From an uncultured Eubacteriales bacterium (GTDB lineage Bacteria; Bacillota; Clostridia; Lachnospirales; Lachnospiraceae), in assembly GCA_900545225.1 (NCBI GenBank), contig UQXZ01000003.1, forward strand, positions 62,001 to 126,000: a DNA stretch of 64,000 nt, given 5' to 3'. This document shows positions 17,376-25,273 of the stretch, in pieces. Below the pieces are notes generated by a model. That model did no database searches, was not told the origin of the DNA, and worked only from the letters and a program-made list of their open reading frames with translations. A program made the position numbers and the translations under genes. The stretch's first letter is position 1. Every line of letters begins with the position of its first letter.

Positions 17376-17454
17376 GTTCTAAGTCCTTCCACTTAAAATG
17401 CTGATATAATTTCCATTCCCGTTATCATATTATAGTTAGCGAAGGGTTAGCAAC

Positions 17455-17533
17455 ATAAAAAAATCGGGCATTTATATGTGAATGTATCACATGGCAAAAA
17501 CCACATTTTTCACATATAAAACCCGACTTTTTA
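17455..17533 (-). terminator. Terminator downstream of copA
   Basis: A long stem pairs AAATCGGGC plus TTTATATGTGAA (from 17461) with TTCACATATAAAACCCGACTTT. On the minus strand the hairpin is followed by TTTTTTTATG. It ends the copper ATPase transcript ahead of the CDF gene. Confidence 0.85.
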
Positions 17534-17544
17534 CTGAAATCAGA

Positions 17545-17745
17545 TTACTTTATCTCAACAACCTCGTAACCTGCTTCATCAATTACAGACTTGATTGTTT
17601 CATCAGTAACATCACCTGTTACAGTTGCAGTCTTAGCCTCTAAATCAACTGTTACTGCTGTTACTCCCTCAATTCCTTCAAGAGCCTTTGTAACTGCTTT
17701 CTTGCAGTGTTCACACATCATACCTTCAATAACAACTGTCTTCAT
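17545..17745 (-). CDS. Nested in-frame start for a CopZ-like copper chaperone
   Basis: Inside copA, AAGGAG at 17760-17755 lies 9 bases before an in-frame ATG at 17745. Starting here gives a 66-residue protein that is a complete HMA domain: MKTVVIEGMMCEHCKKAV at the start, the copper-binding CEHC pair, and the usual beta-alpha-beta-beta-alpha-beta length. A separate CopZ would be made from the same mRNA. The motif and spacing are seen in the sequence; its use in the cell is inferred. It could equally be a chance site in a Lys/Glu-rich linker. Confidence 0.5.
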   Translation of the reverse strand: MKTVVIEGMMCEHCKKAVTKALEGIEGVTAVTVDLEAKTATVTGDVTDETIKSVIDEAGYEVVEIK

Positions 17746-20112
17746 ATTTTCATTCTCCTTTTCTGTATTTATTTTATTATCGCCGATTTCATTTAAATCC
17801 GCATCTTTATTTAATCTTACAGGCTTAAAGAACTTTAATCTGAGTGCATTACTTACTACAAATACACTACTGAATCCCATGGCCAGCGCACCATACATAG
17901 GCTCAAGTAAAAGTCCGAATGCAGGATAGAATACTCCGGCCGCAATTGGAATACATATTGCATTGTAGAAGAATGCCCAGAAAAGATTTTCCTTAATATT
18001 TCTTATGGTAGCACGGCTGAGCTTTACGGCAGTTACCGCATCCATAAGATCATTTCGTATGATTACCGCATCAGCACTTTCAATTGCAATATCAGTACCT
18101 GCACCGATTGCTATACCTAAGTCAGCACTTACAAGAGCAGGGGCATCATTTACTCCGTCACCAACCATGGCAACCTTTCTTCCTGCCTGCTGAAGCTTTT
18201 TAACTTCTCTTTCCTTATCCTGAGGAAGCACTTCGGCAATTACATCATCTATTCCAATACTCTTTGCAATTGCCTTAGCTGTCTTTTCATTATCACCCGT
18301 AAGCATAACAGGTTTAATTCCAAGTTTTTTAAACTCTGCAATAGCCGCAATACTTGTGGCTCTCGGCTCATCTCTGAGGGCAATCACACCTATAATATTT
18401 CCATCAAAGGCAAATAAAAGAGGTGTCTTTCCTTCATTTGCAAATTCATCCAGTTTTTCCTGAATCTGTGTTTTCTCACTGTCCTTAATAAGCCCGAGAG
18501 AATCCATATATGCAATATTTCCGGAATGTACTTTTTTGCCGTCAATTATACCTTCAACACCCTGTCCGAAAATGGCATTGAAATTGTCGATAGTTCCAAG
18601 TGCGATTATTTCATCCTCAGCTCGTTTAACAATGGCCTTTGCAAGAGGATGCTCACTTGAATGCTCAAGAGTGGCAGCAATTTTTAAAAGATTGTCAGAT
18701 GACATATTACCAAATGGATAAACATCCGTAACCTTTGGCACACCCTCAGTAATTGTTCCCGTCTTATCTAAAAGAATTGTATCAATTCCCTTAGCCGCCT
18801 CAAATGCCTCACCTGACTTTATAAGGATTCCATTTTCTGCACCCTTTCCCGTACCAACCATAATTGCCACAGGTGTGGCAAGACCCATGGCACAAGGGCA
18901 CGAAATTACAAGAACCGTAATTGCAGTTGAAAGAGCCATCTGGAAATCTCCCGTTGCAATTATCCATGTAATAAATACTGCTGAGGCAATGGCTATTACT
19001 ATCGGAACAAATACACCTGCAACCCTGTCTGCAAGCTTGGCAATAGGTGCTTTTGATGCACTTGCTTCCTCAACGACCTTAATTATCTGGTTAATAGTTG
19101 AATCTTCGCCAACTTTAAGTGCCTTTATCTGAATAACGCCTGACATATTTATAGTCGCTGAAACTACATTGTCACCGACAGTCTTTTCAACAGGTATACT
19201 CTCGCCTGTTATATTTGCTTCATTTATTGATGAACCGCCGGAAATGATTTCCCCATCAACAGGAATGGCCTCGCCGGGTCTTACGATGACGATATCACCA
19301 ACAACAAGCTCATCTACACCTACTTCTGATTCGATGCCATTTCTTATGACATTTGCCTTTTTAGGTGCAAGATCCATCATTTTCTCAACGGCTTCACTTG
19401 TCTTTCCCTTCGAAATGGCTTCGAAAAATTTACCAAGTGTAACAAGAGTAAGGATCATACCCGCAGATTCGAAGTCAATTCCCATCATAAGATGGTGGAG
19501 AGCTTCATGATTTCCTGTCGGCGCCACAATGGCCATTCTGTACATGTTGTAAATACTATATGCAAATGCCGCTCCTGTTCCTAACGCAACGAGAGTGTCC
19601 ATATTTGGTGCACCGTGGAACAGCGTTTTAAAGCCCTTGGTAAAAAATGATCTGTTCACATATATAATTGGCAGTGTAAGCAGCATTTGTGTCAGTGCAT
19701 TAACCAGCAACATACTGTGAACTACAAATACATCATATAAAAATCCGGGCATCGGGAACATTCCGTGAGTTCCCATGGCCAGATAAACAAGAGGAGATGC
19801 AAATATAATCGAGATTATAAGTCTTAGTTTAATACTGTCTCTTGTCTTTTTATTCTTTTCTCTAAGGGATTCTTTTTTATCGTCAGACTTTCCATTTGTA
19901 TTCTGAGGAGTTGCTCCATATCCCTCATGAACAACACTTTCAATAATTTTATCCGATGACGTTACATTTTCATCGTATGAAACCTCCATACTGTTAGTCA
20001 GTAAATTGACGCTTACTTCATTTACGCCTTCCAGCTTACGGACAGCCTTATCAACTCTTGAAGAGCAGGCTGAACAGGTCATTCCCGTAACGTCGTATTT
20101 TCCTTTTTTCAC
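17545..20112 (-). CDS. copA: Copper-translocating P1B-type ATPase with C-terminal CopZ-like domain
   Basis: An 855-residue membrane ATPase that exports Cu(I). In order: an N-terminal HMA domain with GMTCSACSS (residues 10-18), the membrane segments, the phosphatase loop ITGESIPVEK, the metal site SCPCAMGLATP, the phosphorylation site DKTGTITEG, and MVGDGVNDAPAL. A second HMA domain follows the last membrane segments, with GMMCEHCKK (Cys800, Cys803). CopA normally has its HMA domains at the N-terminus, while the chaperone CopZ is a separate gene; here a CopZ-like domain is fused to the C-terminus. An internal ribosome site precedes that part. The start is GTG 20112 behind AGGAGG (9-base spacing). 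Confidence 0.95.
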   Translation of the reverse strand: MKKGKYDVTGMTCSACSSRVDKAVRKLEGVNEVSVNLLTNSMEVSYDENVTSSDKIIESVVHEGYGATPQNTNGKSDDKKESLREKNKKTRDSIKLRLIISIIFASPLVYLAMGTHGMFPMPGFLYDVFVVHSMLLVNALTQMLLTLPIIYVNRSFFTKGFKTLFHGAPNMDTLVALGTGAAFAYSIYNMYRMAIVAPTGNHEALHHLMMGIDFESAGMILTLVTLGKFFEAISKGKTSEAVEKMMDLAPKKANVIRNGIESEVGVDELVVGDIVIVRPGEAIPVDGEIISGGSSINEANITGESIPVEKTVGDNVVSATINMSGVIQIKALKVGEDSTINQIIKVVEEASASKAPIAKLADRVAGVFVPIVIAIASAVFITWIIATGDFQMALSTAITVLVISCPCAMGLATPVAIMVGTGKGAENGILIKSGEAFEAAKGIDTILLDKTGTITEGVPKVTDVYPFGNMSSDNLLKIAATLEHSSEHPLAKAIVKRAEDEIIALGTIDNFNAIFGQGVEGIIDGKKVHSGNIAYMDSLGLIKDSEKTQIQEKLDEFANEGKTPLLFAFDGNIIGVIALRDEPRATSIAAIAEFKKLGIKPVMLTGDNEKTAKAIAKSIGIDDVIAEVLPQDKEREVKKLQQAGRKVAMVGDGVNDAPALVSADLGIAIGAGTDIAIESADAVIIRNDLMDAVTAVKLSRATIRNIKENLFWAFFYNAICIPIAAGVFYPAFGLLLEPMYGALAMGFSSVFVVSNALRLKFFKPVRLNKDADLNEIGDNKINTEKENENMKTVVIEGMMCEHCKKAVTKALEGIEGVTAVTVDLEAKTATVTGDVTDETIKSVIDEAGYEVVEIK

Positions 20113-20217
20113 AAGGTCTCACCTCCTCCACTGCAACATTTCATTTGTGATGTTATATTATAATGTAACTAAATGAATTACAATAAATTTTAAGTATACT
20201 TTTTTGGGATTATGTTT

Positions 20218-20232
20218 ATTATACCTGCGGTA
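20218..20232 (-). promoter_or_regulatory. Candidate copA promoter -10 with overlapping CsoR-like dyad
   Basis: On the minus strand TATAAT (20223-20218) is preceded by TACC-GCA-GGTA (20232-20222), a short dyad resembling the core of copper-sensing CsoR operators. Overlap with the -10 element would suit repression. The -35 region is poor, and no csoR or copY gene is in the window, so this is tentative. Confidence 0.3.
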
Positions 20233-20276
20233 AAATTTAAATATACCTTTGGCAAATTTTATTGGTCTATAATTTT

Positions 20277-20314
20277 GCAAATAAAAAATGCGAAGAGCTT
20301 ACGCTCTCCGCATT
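20277..20314 (-). terminator. Rho-independent terminator of rplU-rpmA
   Basis: On the minus strand AATGCGGAGAGC, loop GTAA, then GCTCTTCGCATT form a near-perfect stem followed by TTTTTATTTG. It ends the ribosomal protein operon just before the copA promoter region. Confidence 0.9.
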
Positions 20315-20339
20315 CCGTTAATTATATTAAATATAATAA

Positions 20340-20627
20340 TTAAGCTTCAGCTACAGGATAAACTGAAACCTGCTTCTTATCTCTGCCCTTACGCTCGAAC
20401 TTAACCTTACCGTCAACGAGTGCGAAAAGTGTATCATCCTTACCACGACCTACGTTAACACCTGGTAAAATCTTTGTTCCACGCTGCTTGTAAAGAATGT
20501 TGCCTGCAAGTACAAACTGTCCGTCTGCTCTCTTAGCACCGAGTCTCTTTGATTCTGAATCACGGCCGTTCTTTGTAGAACCAACACCCTTCTTATGAGC
20601 AAATAATTGAAGGTTTAAAAATAACAT
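20340..20627 (-). CDS. rpmA: 50S ribosomal protein L27
   Basis: L27 (95 residues) reaches the peptidyl transferase centre with its N-terminus. The mature start HKKGVGSTKNGRDSESKRLG is preceded by the extension MLFLNLQLFA. In Firmicutes this extension is removed by the protease Prp after the FA dipeptide, which is essential. In many Firmicutes prp lies between rplU and rpmA. Here the two ribosomal genes are separated by only 24 bases, so Prp must be encoded elsewhere. The remainder matches the family closely. Confidence 0.98.
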   Translation of the reverse strand: MLFLNLQLFAHKKGVGSTKNGRDSESKRLGAKRADGQFVLAGNILYKQRGTKILPGVNVGRGKDDTLFALVDGKVKFERKGRDKKQVSVYPVAEA

Positions 20628-20651
20628 ATCAATGCCTCCTATTCTGAGTGA

Positions 20652-20960
20652 TTATGCGTTAATCTTCTCAATCTTAACTCTTGTGAATGGCTGTCTGTGA
20701 CCATTCTTTCTTGTATAACCCTTTTTAGCCTTATACTTGCAAACAACAACTTTCTTGCCTCTGCCTTCCTTAACAACTGTTGCACTAACAGTTGCTCCAG
20801 CTACAGTAGGGTTACCAATCTTGGCATTCTCACCGCCAACGAAAAGAACTTCGTCAAATGTAACTGTCTGACCAGCCTCAACTCCGAGCTTTTCGATAAC
20901 GATTTCGTCACCTTCTTTAACAGTGTACTGCTTTCCACCTGTTGCAATAATTGCGTACAT
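20652..20960 (-). CDS. rplU: 50S ribosomal protein L21
   Basis: L21 (102 residues) binds 23S rRNA in the large subunit. The start MYAIIATGGKQYTVKEGD and the C-terminal YKAKKGYTRKNGHRQPFTRV block are the family signatures. The gene opens the rplU-rpmA operon. It has a consensus promoter and an L21-type leader upstream, pointing to feedback control by free L21. Confidence 0.98.
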   Translation of the reverse strand: MYAIIATGGKQYTVKEGDEIVIEKLGVEAGQTVTFDEVLFVGGENAKIGNPTVAGATVSATVVKEGRGKKVVVCKYKAKKGYTRKNGHRQPFTRVKIEKINA

Positions 20961-20964
20961 ATAT

Positions 20965-21041
20965 AACCTCCCAATGAGTTATTCGCTAAGACCGGAGAGT
21001 GCCCCTATGGCACTGCTTCTATCCGCTCTTATGCGGCATAC
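20965..21041 (-). ncRNA. L21 leader, autoregulatory 5' UTR
   Basis: The transcript start to rplU interval folds into compact hairpins. One has arms AGTGCC and GGCACT (near 21013-20999) and a second GC-rich helix forms from CCGCATAAGAGCGG (near 21036-21023). Position and general form match the Firmicutes ribosomal protein L21 leader, which senses excess L21. The assignment comes from gene context and fold, not a covariance search. Confidence 0.65.
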
Positions 21042-21047
21042 CGTAAT

Positions 21048-21076
21048 ATCATATAAAAAATTTTAAATCTTGTCAA
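21048..21076 (-). promoter_or_regulatory. Sigma-A promoter of rplU-rpmA
   Basis: TTGACA (21076-21071), a 17-base spacer and TATGAT (21053-21048) make a near-perfect housekeeping promoter on the minus strand. The predicted start is near 21041, immediately before the leader structure. Confidence 0.85.
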
Positions 21077-21174
21077 TTTAATATTTGCACTGACAAGTTA
21101 TAATAATGTAGTTTTAAAAATATTCATGTATGGCGAAGGGCACTATTCCTGTCACCAAAAGTCAGAATATATTA

Positions 21175-22140
21175 TCAGATTCCTACAATTTCCATTTTAG
21201 GCTTCTCTGTTGTCTCGATTGTCTCTGCAACAAGAACAGGTCCCATACCGTTGTATTCATCTCTTTCTTCATATGTAATCTTAGCTGTAATCATAACCCA
21301 CTCTTTTTCTGCAGGATATGAAGGATCTGTGATTACATCTGTCTTCTTAACAATATATCCAACTAATGCAATATCGTCCTCACAACATGTCATTACCTGT
21401 CTGCTGGCAACGAATTCATTTTCCTTAAGTTCAGGATCTCTTAAAGCCTGTGCCTTAAATCTTACAACTCTTCCATCATATGCCTTTGGTCTGTCTCTGC
21501 AGTCGATAAACCATACTCCGAAATCATTGTCGCTTACTTCAATAACATCAGCTTCCATGTCATATGGAACTGTATCATTTGTTCCTGAAATAATATTTCC
21601 TGAAACGTCCTCAAAAATAATATCAATATTAGGATTAAGAGCCTTCATACTTCTCTTGAATGATCCGAGTTCCATCTCCTCAGTACATCTGTTAAATACT
21701 ACAGATTCTGCAGCCTTAACAGACTCAGCCATGATTGACTTCATGTTCTTCCACTGGTTCTGGAATGTTTCAGCATTCATGATTGTAATAGACTGGTAAA
21801 CCTGCCAGCCGTGTGGCATAGCTAAATCTCTGAACTGCTTTGGATCAACCATTCCATTGTATTCAACGATAACAAGCCATGGATCGTACTTATCATCAAG
21901 CGCTGCCATTTTCTCAGATGTCATTTCAGATGGGCTTAAAATTACAAGGTCGATACCATGCTCATCAAGTAACTGCTTATCGTATTCAACTTCACCGTCT
22001 TCAAATGCAACAAGAAGCTTCTTCTTTGCAGCATCAAACTGTCCGCCTGCAATTATTCCCTGGATAAATGTTGTTTTTCCACTTTCAAGCTGACCGTTAA
22101 TAAAAAATATCGGAATTAAATATTCTTCTTCATTACTCAT
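21175..22140 (-). CDS. CobW-like GTPase fused to a DUF1980-like domain
   Basis: About 321 residues; start ATG 22140 chosen because AGGTGA is 5 bases upstream (a GTG at 22149 is weaker). The N-terminal half is a G3E-type P-loop domain: FINGQLESGKTTF (Walker A) and later VVFNRCTEE in the place of the NKxD base motif. The CxCC metal motif of COG0523 proteins is missing. The C-terminal third reads RDRPKAYDGRVVRFKAQA ... FVASRQVMTCCEDDIALVGYIV, which resembles the DUF1980/YcgQ C-terminal domain with its paired cysteines. A metal-related role is inferred from the fold and from the CobW paralogue directly upstream. Confidence 0.7.
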   Translation of the reverse strand: MSNEEEYLIPIFFINGQLESGKTTFIQGIIAGGQFDAAKKKLLVAFEDGEVEYDKQLLDEHGIDLVILSPSEMTSEKMAALDDKYDPWLVIVEYNGMVDPKQFRDLAMPHGWQVYQSITIMNAETFQNQWKNMKSIMAESVKAAESVVFNRCTEEMELGSFKRSMKALNPNIDIIFEDVSGNIISGTNDTVPYDMEADVIEVSDNDFGVWFIDCRDRPKAYDGRVVRFKAQALRDPELKENEFVASRQVMTCCEDDIALVGYIVKKTDVITDPSYPAEKEWVMITAKITYEERDEYNGMGPVLVAETIETTEKPKMEIVGI

Positions 22141-22279
22141 TATATTCACCTGCCTGTAAAAATATATTCAATATACCGTTTAATATATCGTTCTAAATAC
22201 CATTGTTTTAAATGTATTTAAAAGTGTCTTTACCAAATGTATATACACTTAAATATCAAATAAACATTCTTATATTAAC

Positions 22280-22316
22280 ACAAAGGGGCTGTCCTAATTA
22301 AGTACAACCCCTTTGT
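22280..22316. terminator. Hairpin between two CobW-like genes
   Basis: ACAAAGGGGCTGT (22280-22292) pairs with ACAACCCCTTTGT (22304-22316), with one mismatch, around an 11-base loop. Neither side carries a strong T-run, so it may be a weak terminator or an mRNA stability hairpin after the upstream metal chaperone gene. Confidence 0.5.
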
Positions 22317-22349
22317 ATAATAAATCAGTATCTTTATGTTGTCTATGAA

Positions 22350-23546
22350 TTATAAGTTGAATAATTCTTTTAATTTATCTTCATCTAATGCTGTACCGAT
22401 AACACAGATTCTACCGATTGTATCAGGTGTTGTGTCGTTAATTTCGAACTCACCAGGTACAAGGTCGAAGTTATGCCAGTTTCCTTCACCGTCTGAAAGA
22501 ATACCCTTTGCTCTGAGTACAGTACCAACTCCTGCTTCGTCAAACTTATCAAGAATATTTGTTAATTCTTCTACGCTGTATGTCTTAGGTGTTGTAATTC
22601 CCCAGTTAGTAAATACATCGTCAGCATGGTGATGATCGTGGTCATGGCCATGGTCGTGACCGCATCCGCATGAATCGCCATGTTCATGATGGTCATGGTC
22701 ATGGTGGTCGTGGTCATGGTGGTGATCATGATCATGGTCATGGTGGTCGTGGTCATGGTCGTGGTCGTAGTCGTGGTCATGGTCATGGTGGTGGTCATGG
22801 TCATGGTCATGGTCATGATCATGTCCACATCCGCACTCATCATGATCATGTTCTTCATCCTCTGCATGGAAATGGTAATGTCCGTCACCGTGATCATGGT
22901 AATGACGACCCGGATGCTTTAATTCATCGATTAATACTTCGATAAGGTCAGATCTGTTTTCAATTGAGTTAAGAATCTGAACACCTGTTAACTGTTCCCA
23001 TGGTGTTGTAATAATGTTACATCTCTCATTGAGGCCTGTAACGATTTCAGCAGCATCCATAATCTTATTCTCATCTACGTTCTGTGTACGGCTTAAGATT
23101 ACTGTTCCTGCAGTCTTAACCTGATCATCGAAGAATTCACCAAAGTTCTTTGAGTATAACTTTGCCTTACCTGCGTCAACGATAGTTGTTGTACTGTTAA
23201 TTACAACGTCATCAATCTCAGCTTCCTTAACAGCGCTGATAACGTCTGAAAGCTTACCAACACCTGATGGCTCGATAATTACTCTGTCCGGATGATAATC
23301 TTCTACAACCTGCTTAAGAGCTGTCTTGAAGTCACCAACGAGTGAACAGCAGATACATCCTGAGTTCATTTCATGAACTTCAATTCCTGCTTCATCAAAG
23401 AGCTTTCCGTCAATTCCGATTTCACCAAATTCATTTTCAACGAGAACTACCTTCTCATCGCCAAATGCCTTGTCAGTTAAAAGTTTTTTAATGAGTGTTG
23501 TTTTACCGGCACCCAAAAATCCTGATATAATGTCAATCTTTGTCAT
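22350..23546 (-). CDS. CobW/COG0523 GTPase metallochaperone with long His-rich region
   Basis: About 398 residues, starting at ATG 23546 behind AAGGAG (9 bases). Walker A GFLGAGKTT is at residues 9-17, the metal-binding CxCC motif (SGCICCSL) at 64-67, and the C-terminal CobW domain follows residue 310. Between them, residues 211-310 are almost entirely His and Asp, with CGCGHDH occurring twice (near 239 and 293). COG0523 proteins insert zinc, cobalt or nickel into partners; the His-rich loop fits metal storage or sensing, zinc being the usual case. The metal cannot be read from sequence. It may be cotranscribed with the GTPase gene downstream. Confidence 0.88.
   Translation of the reverse strand: MTKIDIISGFLGAGKTTLIKKLLTDKAFGDEKVVLVENEFGEIGIDGKLFDEAGIEVHEMNSGCICCSLVGDFKTALKQVVEDYHPDRVIIEPSGVGKLSDVISAVKEAEIDDVVINSTTTIVDAGKAKLYSKNFGEFFDDQVKTAGTVILSRTQNVDENKIMDAAEIVTGLNERCNIITTPWEQLTGVQILNSIENRSDLIEVLIDELKHPGRHYHDHGDGHYHFHAEDEEHDHDECGCGHDHDHDHDHDHHHDHDHDYDHDHDHDHHDHDHDHHHDHDHHDHDHHEHGDSCGCGHDHGHDHDHHHADDVFTNWGITTPKTYSVEELTNILDKFDEAGVGTVLRAKGILSDGEGNWHNFDLVPGEFEINDTTPDTIGRICVIGTALDEDKLKELFNL
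22617..22916. repeat. His/Asp-codon repeat tract inside the CobW gene
   Basis: About 300 bases consist of GATCAT/GACCAC/CATGGT-type hexamers coding alternating Asp and His. It includes two copies of a CGCGHDH-coding segment. Such tracts readily change length by slippage. The long frames seen on the opposite strand here are by-products of this composition. Confidence 0.85.
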
Positions 23547-23696
23547 ATCTATATTCTCCTTAAATTGCGCCAACATTTGCATTTATATTAAATAAAGCAT
23601 AATTTAATTCTTCATTATAGTTAGTCTTTGCTAAATTGTACATATTTGAATTATAAATTCTTTATTATATTTCTTATCAATCTTTACTAATCCGAA

Positions 23697-23820
23697 TACT
23701 CATATGTATGGTTTTCTGCACCCAGCTTATATATCTGTGCAAATCTACATACTCATATATGTGCTTTTCTACGTCCCACTTATATATCTGCACAAATCCA
23801 CATACTAAAATGCATGAGTT
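23697..23820. repeat. 52-bp tandem repeats upstream of the CobW gene
   Basis: Two copies of a roughly 52-base unit begin with ATACTCATAT at 23697 and 23749 and share TTTTCT, CTTATATATCTG and CAAATC blocks. A degenerate third copy starts at 23802. The spacing of five helical turns and the position 150-300 bases upstream of the metallochaperone start suggest regulatory sites. The repetition is visible; the function is inferred. Confidence 0.55.
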
Positions 23821-23854
23821 TATATATCGCATATTACAGATTGGTTAAAACGCC

Positions 23855-25246
23855 TTAGTATAACTCGCTTAACTTATCCCAATAATTGCCAAATGTTTTA
23901 CCTGTACATTCCGGATTATCTATTTCGATTCCGTCCACAATTAATCCCGGCAATGAAAATGCCATAGCCATTCTGTGGTCTTCATAAGTTTCAATCTTAC
24001 ATGGTTTAGGTATTCCTGGTTTAATTCTTATGCCGCCGTCAAGTTCATCGGCTTCAATACCCATTCTTCTAAGCTCTGTAAGCATTCCGTTTATTCTGTC
24101 AGATTCCTGACCTCTGATATGCTCTATACCTGTTATTTCCACATTTGATTCTGCAAATGGAGCAATAGCCGCAAGTGTCATTGACTGGTCAGAGAAATCC
24201 TTCATGTTGATGCTGATTCCCTTTAACTTATGGTCAGACCCCTGAAGAACAATTCCGTCAGGCTGTTCTTCAGTTTTACATCCCATTTCCTCAAGAACTT
24301 CAATAAATCTGATATCGCCCTGAAGAGAATTTCTGTGAACACCCTTTACCTTAACCTTACTTCCTGTTATGGCCGCTGCCGCATAAAAATAGCTGGCAGA
24401 TGACATATCAGGCTCTATTTCATATTCATCTCTGCTGTAGAAATGTCCTGTATCAATGATGTATTTTACTGCTCCGGATTCCTCATCATGCTCGCACTCT
24501 ATAGAAATTCCGAATTCTTCCATCATTCTTCTTGTCATAATTACATATGAACCAAGACCTCTCTTGCCTGTAACATTTAAAATGACTCTCTTAAATACTT
24601 TATTAGCATATACAGGGGCAATCATAAGTAGTGCACTTAAGAACTGTGTGCTCATATCAGAAGGCACATCAATAACCACTTCCTCTTCCTTTTCCGCAGG
24701 AGTTAAAGAGAGAAGCTCGCTGATGTCCTTGTCATATTCGCTGTCTATTGTCGCCTCTCCGTATAAAGAGTCTGCAAGAGTTGCTCCTATGATTTTTGCA
24801 GGTAAATGTTCCCTGTCTCTTAAATATGTAATCTGTGCCTGTAATGAAGTTAAAATATCAAATAAAGGCTTCATTGGGCGCTTTGCCATCTGATCAGTAC
24901 AATTTACTGTATAAATACAGTCTGATAATCCAACAAATGCAGTTAAGAATCTTGCGGCAGTACCTGCACTACCTACATCTATACTGCCGATGCTTATAGG
25001 TATATTGCCACCCTGACCTGTAACTTCTATATCACCGTTATCTGAAATTTCCACATTAAATCCCATGGATCTTAATGAGCTGATGAAATGTATTGTATCG
25101 TCGCTGTATAACGCTCCCTTAAGCTTACATCTGCCACCTGACATACAAGCCAAAAGAAGCGCCCGGTTCGTAATACTTTTCGAGCCGGGCACTTCTATAA
25201 CTCTATCAAATGGCTTATGCAGTTTTACTACCTTGTAAACTGACAT
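23855..25246 (-). CDS. aroA: 3-phosphoshikimate 1-carboxyvinyltransferase (EPSP synthase)
   Basis: Sixth step of the shikimate pathway: joins shikimate-3-phosphate and PEP. The protein of 463 residues shows the opening EVPGSKSITNRALLLA, SAGTAARFLTAF near residue 91, DMSTQFLSALLMIAPV, EPDMSSASYFYAAAA, and the C-terminal DHRMAMAFSLPGL. It is a somewhat long member owing to an insertion near residues 140-190 with acidic segments. The start follows AGGAGG. The aroC gene for the next step is at 58.2 kb in this window, not adjacent. Confidence 0.96.
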   Translation of the reverse strand: MSVYKVVKLHKPFDRVIEVPGSKSITNRALLLACMSGGRCKLKGALYSDDTIHFISSLRSMGFNVEISDNGDIEVTGQGGNIPISIGSIDVGSAGTAARFLTAFVGLSDCIYTVNCTDQMAKRPMKPLFDILTSLQAQITYLRDREHLPAKIIGATLADSLYGEATIDSEYDKDISELLSLTPAEKEEEVVIDVPSDMSTQFLSALLMIAPVYANKVFKRVILNVTGKRGLGSYVIMTRRMMEEFGISIECEHDEESGAVKYIIDTGHFYSRDEYEIEPDMSSASYFYAAAAITGSKVKVKGVHRNSLQGDIRFIEVLEEMGCKTEEQPDGIVLQGSDHKLKGISINMKDFSDQSMTLAAIAPFAESNVEITGIEHIRGQESDRINGMLTELRRMGIEADELDGGIRIKPGIPKPCKIETYEDHRMAMAFSLPGLIVDGIEIDNPECTGKTFGNYWDKLSELY

Positions 25247-25273
25247 AAGTCCTCCTTATTGGTATTCAGAAAA

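Noticed and set aside
22670..22945. Two long plus-strand frames rich in Met/Val or Gly/His opposite the CobW gene
   Set aside because: They are produced by the GATCAT-type repeat on the coding strand and have no ribosome site or family match.
24456..24893. 145-residue plus-strand frame opposite aroA
   Set aside because: It is the complement of a clearly coding gene and lacks ribosome site and family features.
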